From positions 25,454,373-25,518,372 of the forward strand of contig OY720643.1 of the NCBI GenBank assembly GCA_963169105.1: a stretch of 64,000 nucleotides of DNA, in the 5' to 3' direction. Position 1 is the first letter of the stretch; each line of letters starts with the position of its first letter. The notes beneath the pieces are model-generated. The model ran no database searches. It was given only the letters and a program-made list of their open reading frames with translations, and had not been told where the DNA came from. The stretch is from Ceriagrion tenellum (lineage: Eukaryota > Arthropoda > Insecta > Odonata > Coenagrionidae). Shown piece by piece: positions 41,780-53,356 of the stretch. The translations under genes were made by a program, and so were the position numbers.

Positions 41780-44628
41780 TCAAGTCTTTACAACTGATTG
41801 TCCTGACATATATACCCTTACTTTCGCTGAAGTTGCCATGAGAAAAATACCACACATACGAGAGATGGAACCACGGGTTTCCGGGCCAAAGGTCAATAAT
41901 GTCATTCACGAATCACAACGGTCTTGACTCAATAACGTCCTCTTTCTGTTTTTTTTGGTAAATTCGAAAAAAATCGCAGTAAATAAAATGTTTCGCATGC
42001 ATACATCCTCTCTCACTCATTCCTGGATAAGAGATGTTACTCCATAAATTGGCAATTTTATGGATCCGTTTAAAGTATCAGTTAAAGGAAAAGATAAAAA
42101 CTTTTAAAATATTTTATAACTCGTATTACTACTCATAAAGATGGCGTTCTACATAAAAAAACATGAGTGAAGAAGATTAGCTATAAATTCGGAGAAGATT
42201 ACAGACAGTTTTCAAAACTCATTAAATGTGAAAATACACCATATAATTTTCAGAGAAAAATTATACTTGGTATGTGCTGTGTGTTTTAACGCATAGGCGT
42301 CCTCCTCGGGCACATGAATTTTCACTATGCTGAATCAGTCTTCAATATCCGCCTTTTAGAGCTTTGAAAATATGAAGTAATAACTTAAATATCGCATGGA
42401 AGAAAATTTAACTTTGTTACTCAAAGAAATTCGTACAGGAATACTTAAATTATCGCCTGAGGTGTAGCTCATATCCGGTTAAAGTACTTCAAACGGAGTG
42501 AGAAGCATAAAGGCAGCTATTACCTTGGAGGTAACCCTTACCGTTCATCATTCTAAAAGACATTCTTCGTAGGGTTGGCGAGGGAGGGCAACGTTACCTT
42601 CGACCTCCATGAGTTAAGGCTCACATACATGTAAAATATATCGAAAATGCCTTCCACCTTTTCCACCTTAACTTCTTTTAAGATCTGAAATTGCCTACGA
42701 GCTTTTTAATCGTACTTGAATGGTATATAATGAATAACAATGTTAATGAATCCCATGAAATTATGAGTAATTTCTCAGACAATTTTAGACGATTATATAA
42801 CACATCACTGTTCAGTTCATTATTTTATTAAATATTACCAGCTATATTTTTAAATTCATTACGACCAACGATAATTTTGTAAAATAAATGGTTTCATTTT
42901 CACTACGAGTAATTAATTTTAAGACTAAATAAATATTTATACAACGAGTATCCTCGCAAAAAGATTAAGAGTCTTATTAGAACCATAGACGAGCGTTATT
43001 CACTTCATTCGAACGTAAACACTTGCTAAGAATTTCAAACCATCATTCGGAGCTTTCAAAAATTTAAGGGGAACGCACAGAAGAAGCGAATATAACTTCC
43101 AATTTCCCAGAAATTCGAGCACGAGTACTCGAAATATCACCTCGGGTTGGGGAGGAGAGGTGGGGTGGACGGGAATACGCGGTTCAAGTACGTCAAATGA
43201 AGTGAGAAGCAAGTGGATTGCGATTACCTCAGAGGTGGTCCACCCACACCCTCCAGGCGATCCCTCCGCTTCGCCGCTTGGGCAGGGGGAGAGAGAGAGA
43301 CCTTTGACCTCCCGGGAAAAAAAAGACCTCGGCAAAACTAAACAAACACGCCGGAGAAAATGTTTTCGAAAGGAAGTCCCCCTTCCCCCTCTAAACGACG
43401 ACGAATAAGTCCGCGAGGACTCGGTGATGAAAGAGATCCCGCGCATAAAGGCCAGAACAGAGGCCGCCGTCTGGGCCGTGATTATAAAAAATTCAAACGC
43501 ACATGAAATAAAAAAAACCTTCCCTCCTCCTTCTAACACGGCCCCTCCGGAAAAAAATCGACGTTGAATACGGGCGTAGAGTAATTACGAGCTTGGGGCA
43601 TTAATATAAATGACACGAGAAGGCTCTCTCTTCATCTCACGAGTGGGGGAAGTATATGGTTTAAAAAGGCAGTCCGCCGCGTACGGTACGCAAACGCTGA
43701 TAGCCAAAAAGCAACCACCTAGAGCAGCCTTGCTGGCTCGAGAGCGGTGGGGGTTAACTATTGATGGAAGAGACTATACAAGAGGCTCGAGCACAGCGCC
43801 GCTCGGCGGTGTAAAAATGACTGAGAGTCGGCGTCGCGATGCCTCGCAGGCAGCGTGGGGAAATTTTTAATTTGCGACACGTCATTCGCAGCACTGAGAG
43901 AGTGAGAGAAGAGGAAAAATTAAAATGTCAATTAAACCTCCTTCTCCTCTTTCAATTCGAGTCGACAATTACAATAGGAACGGCGTCGCGTAGGACTCTT
44001 AATTACGCATATGCAAGTGCGAGGCGAGTCTTCATTAACATTTAAAGCAGAGGGCCGGAAGAAGTTATCAGCGAATGAGGTTCAGAAAGTAGTCCTACAC
44101 TTACTCTACGGGTAAAAATAGAAAAATGTGACATGAAATAAAGCCAGCGGTGGGAAAGAGCATGCCACACCCATAAAATAACGCTCGGTAACCGCGTCAG
44201 GAGGTGAATTCTATGGCAATATATTGTGGAGTCTAATTTCCTCCTCAAGCATTTTTAATTACCTTCATTTAAAATTTCATACGCGGCGCCTCTTTTAATC
44301 AAATGCCACCGGAATAAACACCAACGATCAAAGATGGGAATTTATTAATTAGCACACAGTTCCCAGCTAGTTGCCATGGAATTCAGATTGACAGCAGACA
44401 CCCAAAGGTGTCGCCGATCCAAGGCCATTGTATTTAAGGCTAAAAAATAACAGGTTTTCAAATAATATAAATTAATACATTTAAGAACAACAAAGTATAG
44501 GAAGACGGAAAAATCGCCCTACTAGGTACAACAGTCTACATTCTGAGGGGAAATGTTGTTTAGTAACTTTACACTTCCGCATCGGAGAATTGAGTCGAAC
44601 GCTGAACAAAAGAATTCCGAAAAATTCG
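41780..44628. other. Unassigned; G/C-rich 43130-43430 and 43620-43870
   Basis: No element or gene called over 2.8 kb. The 179-codon frame at 43000-43539 on minus and the frames at 43160-43408 and 43610-43870 on plus lie in the G/C-richer part and overlap each other. None has a recognisable motif. A single-copy, possibly regulatory region is an option. Confidence 0.35.
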
Positions 44629-44685
44629 GCCGAAAACGAGATTATAATGATAGGAGAAAGAAGTTACATCACAGCATGGATCGGA
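44629..44685 (+). repeat. 57-bp segment copied into the LINE at 46.4 kb
   Basis: The 57 bases from GCCGAAAACGAGATTATAAT to ACAGCATGGATCGGA are repeated without a difference at 46423-46479, 1.8 kb downstream in the same orientation. Flanks differ on both sides. Confidence 0.9.
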
Positions 44686-44689
44686 AGGT

Positions 44690-45528
44690 GAAGTATATAC
44701 CGATGAAAAAATTACCTATCTGATTCGATACGAAAGTTACGTAGTATCTCAACCGTCTGATTCAAATTGACGATCGACTGTCGTTTCGCCAAGGGCACTG
44801 AGGCCAGTGGCGAAACACGTTCAAAGTATCAAAGGAAATTTCCGCAGCAGAAGATGTACACTTAGCTTTATTCTCGACTGTCCTTGCATTAGAACGACAG
44901 GTGATTAATTATTCTGCCTCATACCCGTTATAATAGTTCAAAGAAAACAGAATTGCCGACAAGGAAGCAGAACCTATTCAAAACATTTGGGTGGAGAGTA
45001 GTACTTAATGTCTCGGATATATTATGTAATGAATAAAATATTTTTTGCAAAAATTCTGGCGTATTTTATAATCCACTCTCCGGTTTGATTATACCAAAAT
45101 ATGTACCTTCTGATCCTTGAGTTTTTTTTACAAATTTAATCTTAGGTGATGACACATGATTGACTTATGATTTATTTCTCCTTTGTCAATCTCCATGTAG
45201 CGTAATTAGCCCCGATGATGGAATTCATCAATTCCGGTACGATGGCAAGGAATAAGTTTTTCTTGATTTGCCACCTTGCCACCTCGAGATAAACCATACT
45301 GTGGAACATTTGAGGCCGACGTGGAGAACACATTAATGTTAGATTTAATTCCGGATGTTAGTATTTTGTTGTTGTCCGTTAGAAGAAGGAAAACTTGGAT
45401 AATCTTAAAAAATATTTTCTGATACTTGTGATAATTGAGTGTAATAATATCAGAGAAAAGATGAGAAACGAAACCTTTGACCAGCCTCGTGACAAATGAA
45501 AAATATCCAGATATGTTTATTCACAAAT
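44690..45528. other. Unassigned; one short palindrome
   Basis: GTTTCGCCAAGGGCACTGAG and GGCCAGTGGCGAAACACG at about 44783-44820 form a short hairpin. The apex CTGAGG...GGCGAAAC recalls the fold-back apexes but lacks the CUGANGA core. Nothing else recognised. Confidence 0.35.
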
Positions 45529-45686
45529 GATAAAATGTACAGCAGAGTAGAAGAGGAAAGGACCATATGGAACACCATAGAGAAAAGAAGAACCAGATGG
45601 ATTGGACACACCCTGAGAAACACTGGGTTTGTGAAGAACATAAGTGAAGGCAAAATAGAGGGAGAAGTGCCAAGATAAAGTCCCAG

Positions 45687-46398
45687 GATTCATCTACATC
45701 TACATACTACCCCGCAAGCCACCTCAAAAGGCGTGTGGCGGGGGGTGTTAGGACACCAGCCGTTAAAAAAAAAAATAAATAAAAAAAAAATTTCCGCCTA
45801 GCATTTATTAAAGTCCGTATTTGTTCGGGGGAAAAACGAATTCCCATACCTATCCGTTCGGCAAAATATTCCTCTTAATTTATCGATTCTGTCGGACCTG
45901 GAAATATAATGTGGTTCTAATATGATGTTCTCCGTGTCGCTCTGAAAGATATCCATTCTCAATTGCTCAAGCAATCTTAGCCTAGCACGTAGCCTCCGAG
46001 TCTCTAGCGGCTCCCACCCTAAATAGTTCAAAATTCGTGTAACGCTTTCCGTTAGGCCGTAGCAGTTTTTGACGAATCGCGCAGCCTTCCTTTGTATTTT
46101 ATTAAGTTCATGGACTAGGTCTTTCTCCGCCGGATCCCATATGCTCGCTGCATATTCAAGGTGTGGCCGGACGAGTGCGAAATAGCACCTTTCTTTCACT
46201 TTCTTATCCGAAAATCTTCCCACAACACGCTTGACAAATCCTAGCTTCTTCAGGACTCTGCCACAAATATTTCTTATATGTGTCCCCCACGATAGGTTCG
46301 ATGTTATCGTAACTCCCAGGTATTTAACTTCATCTGTCGCATTTATGCTAACGCCATCCACAATACATGGGGATAGTTGGATTAGTTAGATAGTTAGA
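45687..46398 (-). mobile_element. CR1/Jockey-like LINE, 5'-truncated, intact C-terminal frame
   Basis: The insertion 45691-46394 is flanked by GATT on both sides (45687-45690, 46395-46398). On minus, 45798-46361 is an open frame of 187 codons, in frame upstream to about 46380. It contains V-K-Y-L-G-V-T-I, H-L-E-Y-A-A-S-I-W-D-P, I-Q-R-K-A-A-R-F-V and L-G-W-E-P-L-E-T-R-R, all typical of the segment following the polymerase catalytic core. The 3' UTR contains GGCTTGCGGGGTAGTATGTA and ends in a GATGTAGATG tail. The open frame suggests that this is a younger copy than those at 9.9 and 62.3 kb, but the catalytic Y/F-A-D-D region is missing, so it is dead. Confidence 0.9.
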
Positions 46399-46422
46399 TT
46401 AAGTTCATGGACCAAATATAGA

Positions 46423-46479
46423 GCCGAAAACGAGATTATAATGATAGGAGAAAGAAGTTACATCACAGCATGGATCGGA
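46423..46479 (+). repeat. 57-bp filler copied from 44629-44685
   Basis: An exact copy inserted in the LINE remnant, between ACCAAATATAGA and about 20 unmatched bases. The absence of any divergence means it is recent or under conversion. Confidence 0.85.
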
Positions 46480-46667
46480 CAATACGTTCGACAGTGTACC
46501 TGTACATAGGAAGAGATACCAGGAGGTAAGGGAACTAGCCTTAGATAAGGAAGGGTCGAACCAATATTAGCATTGAACCACCAATGAAAATACATTCGCA
46601 AATGAGTGCAGTATCATGCAACTTCCTTAATTTCAATCATGAGGCATGATTGAATCAATGCAATTTG

Positions 46668-46805
46668 TCGGCCCCGGTGGCGACGGGGTCAAGTCCTCGC
46701 TTGCTAACCCGAGGGTCGCGGGTTCGAGTCCCGCCTGGGTAGAATATTCTCTGCCCAGGACATGGGTGTTAAGGCGACGCATCACACCCGCTTGACAGGT
46801 CGGAT
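46668..46805 (+). mobile_element. tRNA-derived SINE, family A, second copy
   Basis: GTCGGCCCCGGTGGCGACGG at the head and GGGTTCGAGTCCCGCC at 46720-46735 (a perfect B-box T-arm) make this the best-preserved head of the family. The body (GCCCAGGACATGGGTG) diverges soon after. The end is approximate. Confidence 0.8.
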
Positions 46806-47424
46806 TTGTGATGATTTCCGACCCCAGATTTTTTGCTGAAGTCTTAAGCCATCAACTTGAAATTTTTATAGTATAAAGAATAGATCTTTGCCTAGGGAGG
46901 CTCTTATCTGAAACATGAAAATTTTATCCCGGAGCATAATTAAACCATCGGGAAAACGGTAAGATGTAGGGTATATTTTTATTGAAACTATAATTATTAT
47001 TGACATATCTAAAACTAATATAGATGTATCAATCCATCCTCTATCGGAATGCTGAGTAACAGCCGTCACGGTTGTAAGATCGAATCTGTAATTGGTATAT
47101 TTCGACAAGCTACCTGAATGGTTTTCGGCCATGATGTGCTCGGACGGTGATGCAATTAGTTCAGTCTTCTTTCACAGATCCTATATAAGCGCTGCCTGTA
47201 CTTACGCTCCGGAGACTTGGCTACAACTTACCGACGACTGTTGCCTTGTGCGAGGATTATCCTATAGTAAGAGACTCCTGACGCCAAAACGCCTCGATCG
47301 GGTGCGAGTGACGCCATCTTGTGGATTTTTGACAGAACTTTTCCTTACCGAAGGGTATGATGCGTCCTCTTAATGTCTCGTCTATTGTTACTGTTATTCT
47401 CCCGACGTTAACTGGCCCCTTGTG

Positions 47425-47462
47425 CTGTATTCGGGATAGTGAAGATAAATAGAAATAAACGA
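47425..47462 (+). repeat. SINE family A tail fragment
   Basis: CTGTATTCGGGATAGTGAAG followed by ATAAATAGAAATAAA matches the 3' tail of the SINE at 17.13 kb. Only the tail is present. Confidence 0.6.
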
Positions 47463-47465
47463 TTA

Positions 47466-49681
47466 GGAAAACTATTATAGAAAACTGCCTTTCCATGAAA
47501 ATCAATACAGCACGTAAAATGTTTGTTGCAACTACGTTGCTAAAATGCAAGTCATGACATGGTAACGAACAAATTGCGAATGGCCTCCGGTAAAATAATA
47601 TGGTGTACGTCACTGCCGTCAGATGCATTATTACTAGTCATTTACCAAATCCCCAACCTCTACATCCCTTCAGTATGAGTTGATCCACTTTTAATGGATC
47701 GGAATGGTTTATTCAAGTGATTCCCCAGTAAAAAAGATAACGGACAATAAACCGATTAAGATGAGAGAAGCTAAAACGTGAATTACGAAAAGACATCTCA
47801 AAACCTCAATTTTTCTGAGAGACTAACCCAAAATCGACAGATCTCACGGCCCGATAAATGTGTTGTATAACCATTATATTTTACAGTCTAACGCAACGCC
47901 TATTAATTCATGAAATGCATACGCGATCCACAAAACTAACCCCATCATTTCAAACAGCAGCCGGGATGAAGCATCATTAAAACCACATTTTAAAAAATAT
48001 AGAATTAGTACGCATTTTGAATGCAGTCAATTATCTGCAGTTAGAGATCATTTATTCAATAACTATCCACGATGCCAATTCCGTTGAATATATAGCTCAG
48101 CCAAAGCTGACGCGCTGAAAAGTAAACTTCCAAAGAATCGCAACTTTTGTAACGCACAGAGAACACATCAAAGGGGATGATTGAACGTGGGATAAATTTC
48201 TGTCGGGTAATCCTCTAAATAGCGATTTCTGCCTCCATAATTCACACGGACATTCATGAACACACGAACATAAACTCACATTAAAAGCCTTTTTGAAGGC
48301 ATAATGACTCAATAGTTTAACTTCAAACAACCTTTCGCGGGGAACGGTTTAAAATTTCGGCGGGACTCAATGAAACTGCCTCAGTAAAATCGGCATTGAA
48401 GACTGGCTTATCGGGATTCCATGGGAATAACGCCGAGCGCACTTCAGGATAAATAACCACAGCACCTTTTCCAAGCGCGAATATGAATAAGAAGAAAAAA
48501 ATCCTTCACGTGCCCCCCCCCCCCCCAAACCCACACTATGCGACTCATATCCGAGGCGGAAAACCGAGATAAGACCCGACTACGTTTTATGAGCATTTGA
48601 TTTATGACAGGATCGTTCAATTTAATTTTTATGATTTCACCGAGACTTTTAAGCGCCATTTTCCGAGAGGCGCATTCGTCACTCCGATAGGAGCGGGATA
48701 CGCTCCATTTAACGCCGACTCCGCTATAAAGACACTGGAAATAATTTTTTTCTCTTTTTTTTATCATCCTTTAGCAAAGCGGAGGGAGAGAGATAAGAAG
48801 CCACGAACACAATTCTTTAAGGTATCTCCTCCCGACAATCTGGAATTGCTATCGAGTTAGTTCGAGAACCACCCGTCGACGGCGCTCCGAGACGAAGACG
48901 ATCCACCTCCCCCCTCCCGGTGAATGAATGAGACTCCGCGACAACAATGGCGAATGCAAAAACAATTGCGCGGTGCTCGCGGTAGCGAAGTCACAGCGTC
49001 TGCATGCCTGGAAAGTATGTATATGTGTGCCAGCGAATACGGAACGCGAGGGAACGCACGGCCCCAGTGCATTGTGGGACACGAAATGAGGAGAGTGGGG
49101 GAACCGGGGATGGGGGGTGGGATGAGTTTGACAAAGAGCCATCGCTCGAAGGCGGAGGAGAGAAGAAACAAAAATTGAATTCCTACGAGAATCGCATTTC
49201 ACGTCACAACCCAGTGACACATTTTTTTATACTCGCACACAGACAAACACACGAAATAAATATCGGTGAAGCTCTTGATGGAGACAAATTGGGTTCATTT
49301 CAAAGAATCCTCCTCGTAGCTCCGAGTGAAGAGGTACGCGGAGACAGGAATCGCTTCCCTTACCCCTTTAAGGGAAAGGAAACTTAAAACGGGGAAAAAA
49401 ACCTCGACGAGGTTTTCAAAACTCTGCGTTAAGGGGTCTTTCATTAATTACGTGTGTCACTCTCGTGAAGGGGTTGCTGCTCTCTCGGAGTCTGTTTTCT
49501 GTCAGCGCGCGGGGTGCGTGGATGATGATTAGCAGTGCGACGAGGAAGAAGAGGCCTCAAAAAATCTTAATTAATTTGTACTCACTCAAGGTGGCGACAG
49601 CCGACGGGAAACCGCGATTCCGAGACTCTTCCTGGCTTGCATTGAGATTCGCTCGGTACGTCCTAGTATTCACAACCGGTA
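47466..49681. other. Unassigned; G/C-rich 48840-49160
   Basis: A run of 14 C residues lies at 48513-48526. The G/C-rich patch carries overlapping frames of 104-127 codons on both strands without a motif. No repeat was matched. A promoter-like role for the patch is possible but unsupported. Confidence 0.35.
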
Positions 49682-50475
49682 AGTGAAGCACTGAACTACG
49701 TCGTCATACCGATGTTGAGAGTACGCTGAGAACCAAGCGCCATTTTTCTGTTTTGGGCTCAAGTTAACCTCCAGTTAACCTTAACACTGTAAACGCGGGC
49801 TAATTGAGCCCTGGAGGTTAACTTGAACCCAAAACAGAAAAATGGTATTTGGTTCTCTGCGTACTCTCAACATCGGTATAACGACGTGGTTCACTCCCAC
49901 CTACCAGTGAAGCACTGAACTACGTCGTCATACCGATGTTGAGAGTACGCTGAGAACCAAGCACCATTTTTCTGTTTTGGGCTCAAGTTAACCTCCAGTT
50001 AACCTTAACACTGTAAACGCGGGCTAATTGAGCCCTGGAGGTTAACTTGAGCCAAAAACAGAAAAATGGTATTTGGTTCTCTGCGTACTCTCAACACCGG
50101 TATAACGACGTGGTTCACTCCCACCTACCAGTGAAGCACTGAACTACGTCGTTATACCGATGTTGAGAGCACGCTGAGAACCAAGCACCATTTTTCTGTT
50201 TTGGGCTCAAGTTAACCTCCAGTTAACCTTAATACCGTAAACGCGGGCTAATTGAGCCCTGGAGGTTAACTTGAGCCCAAAACAGAAAAAATGGTATTTG
50301 GTTCTCTGCGTACTCTCAACATCGGTATAACGACGTAGTTCACTCCCACCTACCAGCGAAGCCCTGAACTACGTCGTTATACCGATGTTCAGAGTACGCT
50401 GAGAACCAAGCACCATTTTTCTGTTGTGGGCTCAAGTTAACCTCCGGGGCTCAATTAGCCCGCGTTTACGGTATT
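49682..50475 (+). repeat. Satellite of self-complementary 224-bp monomers
   Basis: Units start GTGAAGCACTGAACTACGTC at 49683, 49907 and 50131, and GCGAAGCCCTGAACTACGTC at 50356 (periods 224, 224, 225). Each monomer is itself an inverted repeat. GAACTACGTCGT.ATACCGAT ... GGGCTCAAGTTAACCTCC on the left returns as its complement on the right, with an ~50-bp centre containing CTGTAAACGCGGGCTAATTG. The last unit is incomplete: the left arm breaks at AACCTCC and is joined to an inverted piece of the centre. Units differ by only a few bases, so the array is young or homogenised. Confidence 0.95.
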
Positions 50476-50509
50476 TTCAATAGTTACACTCAACGGTTAC
50501 TCTAGTATC

Positions 50510-51193
50510 AACAACAGGGTGGCTACTGATATCAAATTTTCAAATTCCCTGACCTTTCCCTGACTTTTCTCTGATGGATTTACCAATGTCCCTCACCGAT
50601 CGCCAAAAGGTCACCTATTATTGGAATATTTTTTTTCTGCTGAATTAAATTTTCTTCGGCAGCTTTAAATTTTCTAATCATCGTCTCGTATTTTTAGAAC
50701 TGTAAGCATGTATATACTTCAAGCTAGTGTGCTCCATCTACTCCTCGACCACAGAGTCGGAAGTTAAAAAAAAAACGCGAGGTAAAATTTTCCGAACAAC
50801 ACAGCCTCGGATTCCTTGTGATGAGCGTAATACATTGTAATCCTAATTTTAACACAACTAGGCAAATATTGCGGATATACAAAAGGGATACACTGTAAGT
50901 CTGATTTCCAACTAAATAACTAAGATTCACAACTAATATGATTCACAAAATAAGATCCACAACTGAATACTCCACGAATTGATTGTGCTTATTCCATGAA
51001 CGTTAGCGACGGACAGTTTTAGTTGGCCAAATAAAGGGCGGGAAAGACTAGCCGATAAACGTAATGGTAGAAAAATGACGAGGATTCCTATTCCAGTTTC
51101 TCCCTGACTGTTACGAGAATTCCCGATCTTTACCAGAAATTCAAAATTCCCTGACAATTCCAGGTTTTCCTTGACGGTCGCCACCCTGAACAA
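50510..51193. mobile_element. TIR element of unknown family (CAGGGTGGC ends), 5-bp target duplication
   Basis: The element 50515-51188 runs from CAGGGTGGCTACTGATA to GGTCGCCACCCTG. It is flanked by AACAA at 50510-50514 and 51189-51193. Both ends have TTCCCTGAC-type subterminal words (AATTCCCTGACCTTTCCCTG; AATTCCCTGACAATTCC). There is no coding frame. CAGGG ends recall hAT elements, but the 5-bp duplication does not fit their 8 bp, so the superfamily is open. Its subterminal words relate it to the element at 32.0-32.7 kb. Confidence 0.7.
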
Positions 51194-53356
51194 CCACGGT
51201 TTTCACGCTTTGGTATCACTGAGGCCTCCTGCTTCTCAGATTCTATTTCTCCATAACGCCAAAGCGTCGCGACCATACGGTGAAATGGTATCTTCTCGAC
51301 AATACAATTCTGTTTTTCGAATATCGCGCCATTTTAGCGAGCCCAACGCCTATTTATCGCATTGTCGCAATGGTGGTGACGTCAGAAGAAACAGAATCGC
51401 GCGTGGTGCTTCGCCATCGCTGGCAAACGCCATTGTATCGCCACGTTATGATAGCGAATGTAGAAACGGAATAGCCTATCAGGTATCAATAAGAAAGGAA
51501 AATGGTGGATAAATATACTGAAAGTAGAGGTCACTGTCAGTTTATAATTACTTCCCATGAGCGTGAGATATTTTCACGGGGTAGTGACACTAATTTCCGT
51601 TATTCCAATAGGGGCTTACAGAGACAAGGGAAACTAGTTTAACAAGCAGCATCCGCTTAAGTTGACTCTGACCTTACTTAAGACTTAAGAACAACATTTT
51701 AGAAGTGAGTTTTATAAACTGAGGATAAAAGCTAGTTAGTCCTAGGTTAGTTTTATTGAAATTCAGACTTGAAAGTGGAGATATTACCATAAGTTCAAAT
51801 GGAGATTCCACAGATTACAGCAGAGAAACGTCGAGTAGAATGAGAAACCATACATATACTTTTAAATAACACTGTCCATGAGAAGTAAAAAGTCCGGGAA
51901 CTTTGATTAAAATAAAAAATGGAATATTACCACCTACTTCTTAAAGTTGCAAGTGGATTACTACTCTAATCGAGGTTAAAATGCGGTTCTTCCTAGCAAA
52001 TCGCGCTGCAGTGTGCTCATTTGACTGAGTAATGTGTCCATCTAAATACATTTGTGGGATAACCACATAATTTTTTGCCTAAAATTTTGTTTCCAAGAGT
52101 AGACTCATTTCATCAGCGACAGCAGAATTTTTTCAAACAAATTAATTAAAATATGTGAGTTGATATTTGACTAACACAACCAACGTACCACTATGTTAAG
52201 GATGGATCACACAATCCCCGGTTATCTACAAAAGTTTCAAACTTCTCCATTCAATAGCAGTGTTGGCAATGTATAAATATTCTGTGAGTAGGCTATTCGC
52301 TAATAGCTCGGATCCTAGGCTACCATACTTGCTCGTTGCCTGGTAGCCTAGAGGTTTTAACATAAATTCCTCCCTTGGCTGATTCGGTTTTGTTTTTCTG
52401 TTCCGTCACGCGCGCTTCGAAGTTTGAACGCAGAAGGGATGTTGGAACATTCAGCCGTGTTGCCGGTCGCCAGGATCATTAAGAACCGAAATGAGGAAAA
52501 CTTTGGCGTTGCGAAATACTCGAGGGGGGGGCGGAAAAGGGTGGGGAAGCGGGGGAGGATGGTCTCGCCAAGTCATTTCTTTTTGTGACAATGGAGGAGT
52601 GGAATGGTTGGACGGATGACGCGAAAAATTGCCTTACGTAATCACCGGTCATCGTTTAAAACTCGCGACATTCGCCGACCTCTGTGCGCCAGCACCGTGA
52701 ATAAATACAGATTACGTAAAAAACAATTGCATCGCTGACTACCCAGGAACACAGAAAAGCAAGTGAGTCCCAAGTTTTTTTCCACTAATTGTAAGACCCA
52801 TTCACTTCCACTAGTTTCTCGCGAACGACATCACGCACAGGAAGAAAAAAAATAGATGAAAAAATAAAGACAAAAAATTACCGATCCTCACACAATTGAG
52901 TTTGATTAATTGAAGGATTAAAAACGAAAATTTAATATTAGCTTCGTTTGATTCATTTCTCCGACGCGCGGAACGCGGACGCTCTTTTTCTTGCCACTTT
53001 CCATCGGTGAAATCACGACTATTTTGCGACGAAAGCATATCGGAATCTAACTCAATTCAGAAAAAAAGGCGAAGTGGAAAAATATATTTTTTTACCTAAC
53101 TACAATTAACCTCCTTTAACTAGAGCATTTATTTTTCAAATAACGCGTTTTGATGATAAGGTACCAATAATGAAGAGACGTAACCTCTCGACTGCCATAG
53201 TCAAATTAATGTAATTATTGATTAAAAAAACTGCGATTTAGAAGTCAGCTGACCACTTCCACTAAAAGAATAAATTGAAAATTTTTTGAGAATACAGACT
53301 CCTTTTTTCAAATAATTTTTTACACTCCACTTTCTCCATTCGAATAAGATGCCATG
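51194..53356. other. Unassigned; G-rich patch at 52520-52565
   Basis: No element or gene was recognised. A frame of 113 codons at 51171-51512 starts inside the TIR element and has no motif. Confidence 0.35.

Larger units (their letters stand above)
45529..46590 (+). pseudogene. LINE family 2 fragment, split by two insertions
   Basis: The plus strand reads K-M-Y-S-R-V-E-E-E-R-T-I-W-N-T-I then T-R-W-I-G-H-T-L-R up to V-P-R at 45678, homologous to 55.2-55.3 kb. A family 1 LINE splits it at 45691-46394. The match resumes with AAGTTCATGGACCAAATA at 46399, is broken again by a 57-bp filler plus ~20 novel bases (46423-46500), and ends with AGATACCAGGAGGTAAGGGA near 46513-46532. The nesting gives a relative age order: family 2 copy, then family 1 insertion. 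The filler's place in that order is not fixed. Confidence 0.8.

Noticed and set aside
43000..43539. 179-codon minus-strand frame as a gene
   Set aside because: It lies in a G/C-richer patch with frames open on both strands, and no motif or family resemblance is visible.
44783..44820. Hammerhead-like motif near 44.8 kb
   Set aside because: The hairpin and GAAAC are present, but the CUGANGA core is not (CUGAGGC), and the A/T box plus GTGGA is missing downstream.
48513..48526. Run of 14 C residues as a functional site
   Set aside because: A simple homopolymer and a common place for sequencing error. No context supports a role.
49682..50475. CRISPR array or LTR pair
   Set aside because: Unit length of 224 bp, contiguous, self-complementary monomers and no spacers. 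No TG...CA ends.
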